From contig CAUYUJ010020527.1 in the NCBI GenBank assembly GCA_963575745.1, positions 1-64,000 on the forward strand: a DNA stretch of 64,000 nucleotides. The letters run 5' to 3'. The notes under the pieces are model-generated. The model saw only the letters and a program-made list of their open reading frames with translations. It was not told the origin of the DNA and did no database searches. Position numbers and translations under genes: made by a program. The DNA comes from Prorocentrum cordatum. Lineage: Eukaryota > Sar > Dinophyceae > Prorocentrales > Prorocentraceae. Positions 31,078 to 41,160 of this stretch are shown piece after piece (the first letter of the stretch is position 1; every line of letters starts with the position of its first letter).

Positions 31078-31371
31078 GTAAATATGTATAAATGTATACA
31101 TGTATATATGTATATACGTAAATATATACATATATATATTTATATATATATGTATATATATATAAAAATCCATATTCATATGTGAGTGTTTTTGTAGAAA
31201 TACAGATTCATACATGCATGCATACATCCATCCAGCCATCCGTGCATCCAGCCATCCATCCATCCGTCCGTCCGTCCGTACGTACGTACGTACGTACGTA
31301 CATACATACATACATGCATGCATGCATGCATGCATGCATGCATGCATGCATGCATGCATGCATACATACAT

Positions 31372-31414
<43 letters not shown>

Positions 31415-31497
31415 TATGTATTGGCGGCCTGGGGCCCGAATATATCGCCTGTGGAGGTCCGCGAAGATCGATCCCCCAGGCGGTGGTTGTGGATAAA
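30985..31497. mobile_element. MITE-like element J, long copy with microsatellite interior
   Basis: The left end TTATCCATATCCACCGCCTG is answered at the right end by CAGGCGGTGGTTGTGGATAA. Inside are (TA)n at 31044-31155 and then tetranucleotide blocks of ATCC, GTAC, ATGC, CATA and CAGA at 31211-31413. An inner copy of the arm (GGGCGGTGGATA) lies just left of the TA tract, so the microsatellites may have grown within a short element like the one at 14.66 kb. Confidence 0.7.
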
Positions 31498-31499
31498 CC

Positions 31500-31789
31500 C
31501 CCACCTCGGCTGCGGCCCCGTGGGCGGCGGCCCCCGGTGGAGCATCGCTCAACCGATCCCCCGTCCCCAGCGGCGGGGCCTGGGCCCCACTTTGGCCGCT
31601 TTGGCCCCTTCACATGGGGATCTGGGCCGTGCCCTTCGGGCTGCGAGGGGCGTGCCCACCTGGGGGGGGTCCTCCGGTGGGGGCCTGGAAGGGGATGAGA
31701 ATGGGGATCGGGGTCGGTTCAACGATACTGACCCAGACATGCGACGTCCTGACTTTCTCAGGACGGCGTCCCCGGAAGTCTAGACCCTT
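31500..31789. other. No recognised gene
   Basis: GC-rich; frames without motifs. Confidence 0.4.
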
Positions 31790-31885
31790 TCCCTGGGGCC
31801 GGCTTTTGCGTGCCGAGTCGTTTTTGGACGGTCCCGGGGCCCGGCGAGGGCCCCCAGGGGCCGACAAATGGCGAAAAGCCTTCCG
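31790..31885. repeat. Dispersed repeat P, copy 2
   Basis: GAGTCGTTTTTGGACGGTCC, GGCCCGGCGAGGGCCCCC and AGGGGCCGACAAATGGCG. Confidence 0.65.
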
Positions 31886-32151
31886 TCCTCATTTTTTGTA
31901 CGACGCCGTCGTGTCCGGGGACCCGTCGCTCGCGCGCGCGGGGGCGCCCATGTGGGAGGCCTGGAAATTGGCACCAACACCGGCACAGGTCGTTCGCCTC
32001 CACATGGGGAAGATGACCTTCGATGTCGGTGTTGGTGGTAATATTTCGGTCACCTTGAAGCCAGAATATTACCACCATCACCGAGATCGGGATCGTCCTC
32101 CCTCGGTGGAGGCACACCGCCGATCTTGGTGTTGGTGTCAACCTCTATAGA

Positions 32152-32399
32152 GGCCTCCTAGATGGGGTCGGAGTAGATGGGGTCGAAGGATCGCGCCGTA
32201 TCGGCGATACATCGGCGATTCATCGGCGATGCATCGGCGATGCATCGGCGATGCACTGGCGATGCATCGTCGACGTCGGCGATGCATTGGCGACTTCGAC
32301 CTGAAGCAAATCGGGCCCTACATCGAGCCGCATCGGCGATGCATCGGCGATGCGGCGCGATCCTCCGACCACATCTACTCCGACCCCATCTAGGAGGCC
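32152..32399. mobile_element. MITE-like element G, copy 2 (GATGCATCGGC interior)
   Basis: A 248-bp element. Left end GGCCTCCTAGATGGGGTCGG then AGTAGATGGGGTCG; right end TACTCCGACCCCATCTAGGA then GGCC: long imperfect terminal inverted repeats of ~50-60 bp. The interior is GATGCATCGGC tandem repeat with a central GCATCGTCGACGTCGGCG. It matches 22809-23045 throughout. Confidence 0.85.
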
Positions 32400-32577
32400 T
32401 AGACTCTAGGCCTGCGCCCATGAGCTCTGGCTGCGGACCCGGTCAGCGGCGGACCCGGGCAGCGGGCGCCGCCTCGGCCCGCCGCGGCCGAAGCCCGGCA
32501 GCCGTCAGAGGCCGCGGGCAGCCCCTGCGCAGCCGGGGGGGGGGGGCGGGTGCCGGCGCGGGGTTCGGAGGCGACTG

Positions 32578-32740
32578 CTTAGAGGAAAAAGAACTATGCA
32601 TGTACACCGATTCTGGCCAGGCCCATCCTGAGCCCAGGATCGGTGCATACGCCCTCCTACCTTGGCCAGGAAGGCATATGCACCGATCCTGGGTCGAGGA
32701 TGGGCCTTGCCAGGATCGGTGCCGGCGCGGGGTTCGGAGG
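32578..32740. mobile_element. Double-hairpin element Q, copy 2
   Basis: Same alternating CACCGATYCTGG/CCAGGATCGGTG plan as 30505-30660, including CAGGCCCATCCTGAGCCC. It directly adjoins the satellite that follows. Confidence 0.75.
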
Positions 32741-32794
32741 CGACGACTGGGAGGTCTCCCTCGGAAAGATCCCAGAGATCCAAGCGGTCCTGGG

Positions 32795-32964
32795 TTGGGC
32801 GCAGCGTAATTGGGGGGGTCATAAATGGGGGTGTGGCGAGGGTGGCCCGAAAAGGTACCCAAACGGTACCTAAACGAGCCCCCTGGGGCTCTGGAGGGGC
32901 CCGAAAGGGGCACGAAAGGGGACCTTTTCTGACCTTTGTAACCCCCCCATTAAGCCACGCCCAA
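32795..32964. mobile_element. MITE-like insertion in satellite, copy 1, TSD CTGGG
   Basis: A 170-bp insert begins TTGGGCGCAGCGTAATTGGG and ends with the inverse-type CCCCCCCATTAAGCCACG then CCCAA. It is flanked by CTGGG at 32790-32794 and 32965-32969. Uninterrupted satellite units have a single CTGGG at this place, so this is a 5-bp target site duplication. Confidence 0.85.
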
Positions 32965-33440
32965 CTGGGGAATGGGTCGAGGCTTCCGGGGGTCCCGCAT
33001 TGAAAAAAACACGACACCGGATCTCGGGGGAGGCACGACTGGGAGGTCTCCCTCGGAAAGATCCCAGAGATCCAAGCGGTCCTGGGGAATGGGTCGAGGC
33101 TTCCGGACGTCCCGCATTGAAAAAAACACGACATCGGATCTCGGGGGAGGCGACGACTGGGAGGTCTTCCTCGGAAAGATCCCAGAGATCCAAGCGGTCC
33201 TGGGGAATGGGTCGAGGCTTCTGGGGGGCCCGCATTGAGAAAAAACACGACATCGGATCTCGGGGGAGGCGACGACTGGGAGGTCTCCCTCGGAAAGATC
33301 CCAGAGATCCAAGCGGTCCTGGGGAATGGGTCGAGGCTTCCGGACGTCCCGCATTGAAAAAAACACGACACCGGATCTCGGGGGAGGCACGACTGGGAGG
33401 TCTCCCTCGGAAAGATCCCAGAGATCCAAGCGGTCCTGGG

Positions 33441-33616
33441 TTGGGCGCAGCGTAATTGGGGGGGTCATAAATGGGGGTGTGGCGAGGGTGGCCCGAAAAG
33501 GTACCCAAACGGTACCTAAACGAGCCCCCTGGGGCTCTGGAGGGGCCCGAAAGGGGCACGAAAGGGGACCTTTTCTGACCCACCCATTTGTAACCCCCCC
33601 ATTAAGCCACGCCCAA
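33441..33616. mobile_element. MITE-like insertion in satellite, copy 2, TSD CTGGG
   Basis: A 176-bp copy of the same insert at the same unit position, with a 6-bp extra segment near TGACCCACCCATTTG. Flanking CTGGG at 33436-33440 and 33617-33621. The identical site in another unit means the array segment carrying the insert was later duplicated. Confidence 0.85.
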
Positions 33617-34317
33617 CTGGGGAATGGGTCGAGGCTTCCGGGGGTCCCGCATTGAAAAAAACACGACACCGGATCTCGGGGGAGGCACGACTGGGAGGTC
33701 TCCCTCGGAAAGATCCCAGAGATCCAAGCGGTCCTGGGGAATGGGTCGAGGCTTCCGGACGTCCCGCATTGAAAAAAACACGACATCGGATCTCGGGGGA
33801 GGCACGACTGGGAGGTCTCCCTCGGAAAGATCCCAGAGATCCAAGCGGTCCTGGGGAATGGGTCGAGGCTTCCGGACGTCCCGCATTGAGAAAAAACACG
33901 ACATCGGATCTCGGGGGAGGCGACGACTGGGAGGTCTCCCTCGCAAAGATCCCAGAGATCCAAGCGGTCCTGGGGAATGGGTCGAGGCTTCCAGACGTCC
34001 CGCATTGAAAAAAACACGACATCGGATCTCGGGGGAGGCGACGACTGGGAGGTCTTCCTCGGAAAGATCCCAGAGATCCAAGCGGTCCTGGGGAATGGGT
34101 CGAGGCTTCTGGGGGGCCCGCATTGAGAAAAAACACGACATCGGATCTCAAGGGAGGCGACGACTGGGAGGTCTCCCTCGGAAAGATCCCAGAGATCCAA
34201 GCGGTCCTGGGGAATGGGTCGAGACTTCCGGGGGGGCCGTATTGAAAAAAACACGACATCGGATCTCAGGGAAGGCAACTACTGGGAGGTCTTCCTCGGA
34301 AAGATTCATCGGCAGTG

Positions 34318-34475
34318 CAGAAACCTCCCTTCAGTCAACCTCCCCTTAGTGACAACGGCCTGGGGCCGAAACCGACGGACCTGGACCCGCAAAAATGACG
34401 GCCGCGACGCCCTCTCGAGAACTGAAAATGGCCAATTCATTAATCGACGCGTCAGGGTAGGAGGTCTATCAACCC
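34318..34475. mobile_element. MITE-like element R, copy 1 (diverged)
   Basis: Shares AACCTCCCTT at its left end, ACGGCCGCGACGCCCTCTCG in the middle and CGCGTCAGGGTAGGAGGTCT at the right with 38667-38822, whose ends are clearly inverted. Confidence 0.6.
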
Positions 34476-34534
34476 CCGATGGGAGGTCTTCCTCGGAAAG
34501 TCTAAAGAGGCTTGAGCTCCATTGGGGGGGCTCT

Positions 34535-34685
34535 CACGCCTGAGTGGGCCTCGGACTAAGCAGGCTTAAGCCGGATTACGTGGGATTAAACGGGATCAAG
34601 CTGGATTAAGCGGGATCAAGCCGGACTAAGCTGGAGTTCAGACCAGGGCAAAATCAGAGCTTGACCTCCCAGGAATTGCATCCGA
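34535..34685. repeat. GGATTAAGC minisatellite element S, copy 1
   Basis: GAGTGGGCCTCGGACTAAGC, about seven degenerate 10-11-bp GGATTAAGC(C/G) units, then GACCAGGGCAAAATCAGAGC, TTGACCTCCCAGGA and TTGCATCCGAA. A collinear copy is at 40969-41160. Confidence 0.8.
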
Positions 34686-34761
34686 AGCTGGGGTCATCGA
34701 AGCCAGTGGGCGCGAAGCCTTTCGGCGCTCGTCGTCCGTCCACGGGAGACCCGAAGATAAG

Positions 34762-34913
34762 GTCGGGCATGTCCTCCTACAGGCGGCTTTTGGGCGAAAA
34801 AGATACAAATAATCAAAACATGCCGTCAAAGAATCAAGAATTAATCGGAAAATCGTCTCCAGACCAATTTGTAACTATTTTTGAAATTCCTCCTGTAGAG
34901 GGACATGCCCGAC
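34762..34913. mobile_element. MITE-like element K, copy 3
   Basis: Starts GTCGGGCATGTCCTCCTACA and ends TCCTCCTGTAGAGGGACATG then CCCGAC. The inverted ends match each other over about 20 bp. Confidence 0.87.
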
Positions 34914-35359
34914 TTAACCCTGAGATCCTGGCGCTGCAGCTGTTGCACCACGGGCGTTTTCGCCCGATGCCGGGCCCCAGGACCCTCAAAGATCGATCCG
35001 GCTCGAAGAATGGCACAGAGAGCTGGGGTCCGTCCCTCCGGGCGTGATTTTATGTTGCAGTGTTTTCGCAACGTCCGATCTCAAGGGACGTGAACCCCTC
35101 GTCGTCCACGAGAGAGGTTCAATCTGCAGGTAAGACCCTTCGCAGGGTGAATGCCTTGACGCTCGCCTCGCCCACCGGAGGGCTAAATCTGCATATATAT
35201 AACCTTCCTAGGATCTCGATGTCCGCCTCTTCCGTCAACCGACCACCTCGCCGATCCTGGCTGGCTGGGCCCATCCTGGCGCGGGCATCGCAACCCAGAC
35301 CCGCGATGCCGTGATCTCCTCGATGCGGAGCCCCTGGATCTCCCGACCCCTGCCTTAGG

Positions 35360-35450
35360 GCCCGTGTTTCATCCCGAGTCGTTCTTTGACGGTCCATGGG
35401 GCCCGGCGAGGGCCCTTCTGGGGGCCGACAACGGCCAAACCCCCCCCGCC
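35360..35450. repeat. Dispersed repeat P, copy 3
   Basis: CGAGTCGTTCTTTGACGGTC, GGCCCGGCGAGGGCCCTTCT and GGGGGCCGACAACGGCC. The flank 34914-35359 shows no recognised gene. Confidence 0.65.
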
Positions 35451-35645
35451 GTGATTTTCTCGTTGCGGCGCGAGCATGTCCCTGGGATCCAGGAACTCGT
35501 CCAGTGCTGGGGCCTGGCGAGGGCCAGTGGGGGCCGACGACGGCCTAAACCCCGCACCCCGTGGTGATTTGTTTCGTTCGAGGCGCGACATTCTCATGCG
35601 CGGGCTCGGGGCGCACGGTTTCCCCCGGGGCCAGAGGCGACCCGA

Positions 35646-35875
35646 GGAGGAGGAGGAGGAGGAGGAGGAGGAGGAGGAGGAGGAGGAGGAGGAGGAGAGG
35701 AGGAGAGGAGGAGGAGGGAGGAGGGGGAGAGGGAGGAGAGGGAGGAGGAGTAGGAGGAGGAGGAGGAGGGGAGGAGGAGAGGAGGAGGAGAGGAGGAGGA
35801 GGAGAGGAGAGGAGGAGGGGAAGGGGAGGAGGAGGAGGAGGAGGAGGAGGGGAGAGAGGGAGGAGGGGAGGAGGA
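35646..35875. repeat. (GGA)n microsatellite
   Basis: A 230-bp GGA/GAG tract with AGAGG interruptions. Confidence 0.95.
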
Positions 35876-36010
35876 GGCCCCGGCCCGAGAGAGGAGGAGT
35901 GAGAGGAGGAGTGCTGGGAGATCGGCGGGGCCGAGGGCCCCCGGCCTGGACTTCTCCCCCACGGGTGCCGCCACCTGCTGCCGCGGCGTCGGGCCGGCCC
36001 TGGAGGAGAG

Positions 36011-36259
36011 GTCGGGCGTGCCCTCCTGCAGGCGGAGTTTGGATGAAAAATTACAAAATACCCCAAAAATGTTCACAAAGAGTCAAAAATACCCCCACAA
36101 ATACCCCAAAGATACCCCAAAAATTTTGGATGAAAAATTACAAAATACCCAAAAATACACCAAAAATGTTCACAAAGAGTCAGATATGGCTGAAAAGTCG
36201 TCCAGACACTATTTTCGGACGGTTTCTGAATATTCCTCCTGTAGAGCGACGGGCCCGAC
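36011..36259. mobile_element. MITE-like element K, copy 4, with internal duplication
   Basis: Starts GTCGGGCGTGCCCTCCTGCA, ends TCCTCCTGTAGAGCGACGGG then CCCGAC. The interior is lengthened because TTGGATGAAAAATTACAAAA occurs twice (about 36040 and 36126), each followed by GTTCACAAAGAGTCA. Confidence 0.85.
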
Positions 36260-37139
36260 AGAACCCTGGGGGGCTGCGGAGCGGAGCCACAGGACAGTGA
36301 GTCATCCGAAACCGAGACGCAGCCTGGACATGACATGGAAGCATACCTTAAAATCAGGTGCAGACCACGCGAGCGTACCATGAGTGGATGGCCGGCGTGG
36401 TAAAACCGCGGCATGGGACGCACGCAGACATACCAGCACGACGCGTCCTCCTCGGCAGGTCTGAACCTAAACAGCGTGGTTCGTTTTCGCTTTGTTGCCG
36501 TTTTCCCTTGTTTTGCCATCAATCCACCTCTACCGCAAAACAAAGTCGAAACGAAAACGGCCCACGAAATCGCCGAAACACCGTCTAGGTCCAGCCCTGC
36601 TCCTCGGAGGCGCGCGTTCGACTCGGTCATGTAGAGCAACAGCCATATCGTAGCACACAGTTTCCCGAGCGGCATGGCCAGATAGCGCCTGCCGCGGAGC
36701 TTCTACCATGAAGTTCCTCGGCGTGCGCGTCGCCCCCGGGGGGGAGGCGGCGCAAACACGGTATCGGTATGTTGGGGTGACGCCGACGTCAAGGAGATCA
36801 TTCGCCTGCGGATGGGGGTCAGACGTCTGGGGCGCAGACTCGTCGGAGGACACACTGACGAAAACAGGGTTTCTGACGCAACTGCCGGCCCGGGCGAGAA
36901 AATGCCCAGAGGAAATAAGCAGAAAACCCAAAACTGCCAAAATCCAAAGAGTCGACCTTACATCTCCCTGGCCCCCAAAAAGCTGACCCGCGGCGCCCGC
37001 GCGGGGTGCTCATCGTTGCTGCCGCCCTGGGGGCGGAACGGTTCGGCGCTGGGCTCGCAGTGTGTGCGGCCGACAAAAAAACAACATGCGCTGGGCCAGC
37101 GGCCGTCTGGCCGAATCCCGACCACCCCGCCCATTGGAT
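36260..37139. other. Unassigned sequence with modest open frames
   Basis: Minus-strand frames across 36290-36675 and 36530-36940, and plus-strand frames across 36708-36986, have fairly mixed residue composition (for example TTLFRFRPAEEDASCWYVCV on the minus strand). They overlap each other, and I recognise no domain, so I do not call a gene. Confidence 0.3.
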
Positions 37140-37330
37140 GAGGGGCAACGATAGGGGCGGACTGGCATAGGGGGAGAAGCATCGACCTGGAATCTGCGAG
37201 TTACATCGCCGATAGATCGGCCCCTGACCCCCGATCGGTGAATCCGCACATTCCTGGGCCTGGGCAAGCTAGGGCTATCCGGCCCCCATCGGCGATCAAA
37301 GGGCGCTTGGGAGTCGACGCATCCCCCCCC
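37140..37330. repeat. Dispersed repeat F, short copy 3
   Basis: CGATAGATCGGCCCCTGACC, GCACATTCCTGGGCCTGGGC and ATCCGGCCCCCATCGGCGAT correspond to blocks in 12790-12890. Confidence 0.55.
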
Positions 37331-37334
37331 TATG

Positions 37335-37438
37335 AATGAGGAGGAGGAGGAGGAGGACGAGGGGGAGGAGGAGGAGAAGGAGAGAGGAAAGGAGAAGGAA
37401 GGAGGAGGAGGAGGAGAAGGAGGAGGAGGAGGAGGAGG
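37335..37438. repeat. (GGA)n microsatellite
   Basis: About 100 bp of GGA/GAA repeat. Confidence 0.92.
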
Positions 37439-37814
37439 CCCCCCTTTCGTTGCCCCTGCATGGAGAGGGGGGCCTGGCGCGGGCACGCGGATCGCTGCCA
37501 CGGAGGGGGGGGGACCGCTTCGTGGCCCGCCCCCGCTGCACGCCGGCGGCAGGGGCATAAAAAACATGTTGAATTACGGTCTTCAACGGATGCTCGGGCA
37601 CGTGGCTGCCCTCGCTGCAGGCGTGGCGACCGCCAGCGTCGCCCACGGATCGCGGCGGAGCGCGAGCCCGGGCCGAAAAAGGATGGCGCCACCGACGCCG
37701 CAGCGGGCAGGGGCTGACCGAGTAACCCCCGATAATAAACCTCGGCCTCGCCGCCCCCCACCGATGACCAAAGGTGTCCTGGCTGGAGGTGAATCATCTC
37801 TTTTGGACGCCCGA
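37439..37814. other. No recognised gene
   Basis: GC-rich, open frames without motifs. Confidence 0.4.
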
Positions 37815-38001
37815 AATGGGCACGGAAAGAATGGGTACAAGGCCCAACAACAAATGTTGTCCCAAACCAACAGCGGCCGCTGTTGGGCAGGCGGCCTTCT
37901 GTCTCAAATGAACCCAGGCCGCGGCGGCGCGGACAGCGAGTCCTGTTCAAAATGAACAGGACCTGCTGTGGGGCATCGTACCCATTCTTTCCGTGCCCAT
38001 T
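37815..38001. mobile_element. MITE-like element with perfect 24-bp terminal inverted repeats
   Basis: The left end AATGGGCACGGAAAGAATGG (then GTAC, 37815-37838) is exactly inverted at 37978-38001. Inside are smaller palindromes: CAACAGCGGCCGCTGTTG and GTCCTGTTC/GAACAGGAC. Perfect ends suggest recent origin. Confidence 0.88.
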
Positions 38002-38101
38002 CCGTTCGTGCAGCAACTCTACGGCGCTATGGGGGGGTGCATTATTATCTGGGGCACGCGGTTACTGAGAAGCCAGCAGCAGCAAATTGCGTCGGACGGC
38101 C

Positions 38102-38312
38102 GGCGGGGAAGCTCGGGAGCGGCCAAGAGGGGGGTGTCCAAGAGGGGGGGGTGCAAATCATGGCCGGCGGCACGTGCGCGGCCCAGCGGGGGGGCCTGGG
38201 ACGTAATGAAATAAGAAGAGGCGCCATGAAATCTGGGGAAATATCATGGCCCGCGCCATGAAATCCACCCCCCCCCCTAGTCATCACCCCCCTCTTTTCC
38301 GCTCCCGAGAAG
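38102..38312. mobile_element. MITE-like element H, copy 2
   Basis: Matches 13418-13620. Here the ends are better preserved: CGGGAGCGGCCAAGAGGGGG on the left, and the complement of CCCCCTCTTTTCCGCTCCCG on the right. Confidence 0.75.
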
Positions 38313-38480
38313 CACCAGTCACATGGAGCCCCGGCCGCCGGGTGGGGATGTGGTGCTCGCCTGCGTGCACTCGCCGTGCTCACTGGTGGTGCAGCGGGCC
38401 CGCCGGCTCCGCGCAGAAGTGAGGCAAGAGTGACCGTCGGTGCCCGGCTCTCGGGGGGGTGCGCGGGAGGGCGGAATCCA

Positions 38481-38672
38481 AGCATCGGGGATGGACAGAC
38501 CACCCCAACCCAACCCGAAGACCCGAATTTCGGGTTGGGGGGGGCAAGGGTTCCATATGTGTTTTCTCGATGTTCCCCGACCACCCCCCCACTGGATCTC
38601 GAGGGTAAATTTGAGCCTTCGGGTTGGGTTGGGGTGGTTTGGTGGGTGGCGAGCATCGGGGATGGACAGACC
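38481..38672. mobile_element. 22-bp TIR element between 21-bp direct repeats
   Basis: ACCACCCCAACCCAACCCGA plus AG (38499-38520) is exactly inverted at 38618-38639. The direct repeat AGCATCGGGGATGGACAGAC plus C lies at 38481-38501 and 38652-38672, outside both arms. Confidence 0.8.
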
Positions 38673-38822
38673 TCCCTTTAGTAAGACGTGGTTTGGTGAA
38701 CACGACTTCGGACCCAAACCTGGCGGGCGCAAGCCTGGAAAAGAATAACGGCCGCGGCGCCCTCTCGAGAGCCGAAAACGGACAATTCACTACTCGACGT
38801 GTCAGGGTAGGAGGTCTGTCCA
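38667..38822. mobile_element. MITE-like element R, copy 2
   Basis: Left end GACAGACCTCCCTTTAGTAA, right end GTAGGAGGTCTGTCC: inverted termini. It shares the interior ACGGCCGCGGCGCCCTCTCG with the copy at 34318-34475, and overlaps the direct repeat of the preceding element. Confidence 0.75.
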
Positions 38823-38921
38823 CCTCCGAAAGCAGCCCGAGCGCGCCAGCCAGCTCTGGCGAAACCCCTGCGGGCCCACTCCGGGGGTCACTCCGGCGCA
38901 GGGTCACTCTTGAGCGCAGCC

Positions 38922-39004
38922 AGGTCCGTGCGGAGAAGGTCCGCGTCGTGGAGAGGCCACGACGGGTCCGTGCGGAGGAGGTCCGCGTCGTGGAGAGGCC
39001 ACGA
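38922..39004. repeat. 42-bp tandem duplication
   Basis: GGTCCGTGCGGAGAAGGTCC, GCGTCGTGGAGAGGCCACGA and the following copy differ by about one base per unit. Confidence 0.85.
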
Positions 39005-39089
39005 GCTGCTCGCACGACCGGAATCGGCCGAAACCAAGCGCTGGCCAGACCCCTTCTCCGATCCCGACCCCGCCCCTCCCTGGAGTAGC

Positions 39090-40335
39090 CCGTCACTGTC
39101 GCTGTCGTCGCCGCCATCATCGCTGCCGTCGTCGCCGTCATCGCCGCCGCTAATGGCGCAGCCGCCGTCGTCGCGGCCGCCGCCGCCGGCATCGTCGGTC
39201 CCCTCCCCCTCGCCACAAGACGGCGGCTGTGATTCGAGCTGCACCCGAGCCGAGCGGCGACGGACGCGGACTGCCCTCGCGCAGCTTCGCTGCGGTCGCC
39301 GCCGCTCGACGTAGTCGCCGCCGCCGCCGTCGCCGTTCTCCTCCTCCTCCTCCTCCTCCTCCCCCTCATGCTCCTCCTCCTCCTCATCATCTTCGTCCTC
39401 CTCCCCCCTCCTCCTCCTCCTCCTCCTCCTCCTCCTCCTCCTCCTCCTCCTCCTCCTCGCCTCGTCGCTTCCTCGCCTCGTTGCTTCCTCGCTTCCTCGC
39501 TTCCTCGCGTCCTCGCTTCCTCGTCTCCTCGCTTCCTCGCATCCTCTCTTCCTCCCCTCCCTCCTCCTCCACCTCGCACTCCGCCCTCATACCTCATCCT
39601 CCCCACTCCTCTCGACTCCTCTTCCTCTCACCTCGCTGTGCGCCTCCGCCGCCTCCTCCTCCTCCCCGCCTCCGCCTCCTCCTCCGCCTGCTCCCTCCTC
39701 CTCCTCCGCCTCCTCGCTCCTCGCTCCTCGCTCCTCGCTCCTCGCTCCTCGTCGCTCATCGCCTCTCCTCCTCCGCCTCCCCTCCTCCTCTCCTCCTGCC
39801 CCTCCTCATCATCCTCACTCTTCCTCCTCCTCCTCCTCCTCCTCCGCCTCCTCCACCTGTTCCTCATCCACATCGCTCCTCGCTCATCGCTCCTCGTTCC
39901 TCGCTCCTCTTCGCTCCTCGCTCATGTTCGCTGCTCTTCGCGCCTCTTCGCTCCTCCTCGCTCCTCTTCGCTCCTCTTCGTTCCTCTTCGCTCCTCCTCG
40001 CTCCTCCTCGCTCCTCCTCGCTCCTCCTCGCTCCTCCGCCTCCTCCTTACCCTCCTTATATTCGTAGTATTGTTCTTCTCATTGAAGATATTAGTCATAA
40101 GATTAGTAGTGGTATGCTTCTTATTGGTAATAGGATTCGCATCCGTAGTCGTAGTTGTATCATTCTTACTGTTATGGTTCGTATTAGTATTGGTATTATC
40201 ATTCTTATTAATATAACCAGTACTCTTCTCCGTACTGATAACAGTCTTCGTATCTTTTATATTACTATTCTTCTGATTATTAGTATTAGTATTACTATTA
40301 TCAGTACTAGTAGTATAGTAGTAGTAGTAGTAGTC

Positions 40336-40389
<54 letters not shown>

Positions 40390-40390
40390 T

Positions 40391-40434
<44 letters not shown>

Positions 40435-40636
40435 AAGTAGTTTGTAGTACTCCATGTAAGTAGTAGTAGTAGTATAGTAGTAGTAAGTGTAGGTAGTGGT
40501 AGTGGAGTGGAAGTGGTAGTGGTAGTGGATTGGTAGTGTAGTAAGAGTAGTAGTAGTAGTAGCAGTAATAGTAGTAGTAGCAGTCGTAGAAGTATTAATA
40601 GTGGTCGTAGTAGTAGTAGTAATAGTAGTAGTAGTA

Positions 40637-40705
<69 letters not shown>

Positions 40706-40858
40706 TAGTAGTAGTAGTAGTAGTAGTAGTATGCGTCGTCTTCATCGTCCTCCTCCTCCTCATCCTCATCATCATCCGCCGCATCTTCCTCCTCCTCGTC
40801 CTCCTTCTCCTCATCCTCCTCCCCTCTCCTCCTCCTCCTCGCCCTCCTCCTCCTCCTC
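39090..40858. repeat. Compound triplet and minisatellite tract running into the gap
   Basis: GTC/GCC triplets (39090-39220), CCT (39338-39460), CTCGCTTCCTCG and CTCCTCGCTCCTCG minisatellites (39460-40040), degenerate TAT/TAG triplets (40065-40735, the last ~130 bp mostly pure AGT), then CCT to 40858. The long frames on both strands are artefacts of this composition. Confidence 0.9.
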
Positions 40859-40958
40859 NNNNNNNNNNNNNNNNNNNNNNNNNNNNNNNNNNNNNNNNNN
40901 NNNNNNNNNNNNNNNNNNNNNNNNNNNNNNNNNNNNNNNNNNNNNNNNNNNNNNNNNN
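40859..40958. other. Assembly gap (100 N)
   Basis: Exactly 100 unknown bases bordered on the left by a CCT tract. The round number indicates a scaffold gap of arbitrary length. Confidence 0.99.
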
Positions 40959-40968
40959 GTCTTCGTCG

Positions 40969-41160
40969 GAAGGATTAAGGAGGAATAAGCCCCATTGGGG
41001 GGCTGTTACGCTGGAGTGGGCCTCGGACTAAGCGGAACTAAGCCGGATTAAGCGGGATTAAGCAGGATTAAGACGGATTAAACAGGATTCATCCAGATTA
41101 AGCTGGATTTCGAACCAGGGCAAGATCAGATTTTGACCTCCCAGGAGTTGCATCCGAACG
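40969..41160. repeat. GGATTAAGC minisatellite element S, copy 2
   Basis: Collinear with 34535-34685, with more GGATTAAGC units (41040-41112). On the minus strand the flank holds CTGGTTCGAAATCCAG, which looks like a tRNA T-arm (B box) with one extra base, so a tRNA-derived origin is possible. Confidence 0.8.

Larger units (their letters stand above)
32740..34310. repeat. 116-120-bp satellite array
   Basis: Units contain ACTGGGAGGTCTCCCTCGGA, AAGATCCCAGAGATCCAAGC and GGTCCTGGGGAATGGGTCGA; there are about ten full or partial units. Two of them are interrupted by the insertion at 32795-32964 and 33441-33616. All three minus-strand frames are open over long stretches simply because the unit lacks stops. 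Confidence 0.93.

Noticed and set aside
32950-34278. 442-residue minus-strand frame as a repeat protein gene
   Set aside because: It passes through satellite units and a MITE insert, and overlapping frames are also open, so there is no sign of selection for one frame.
39229-40440. 403-residue plus-strand frame
   Set aside because: Made of CCT, CTCG minisatellite and TAG/TAT triplet repeats.
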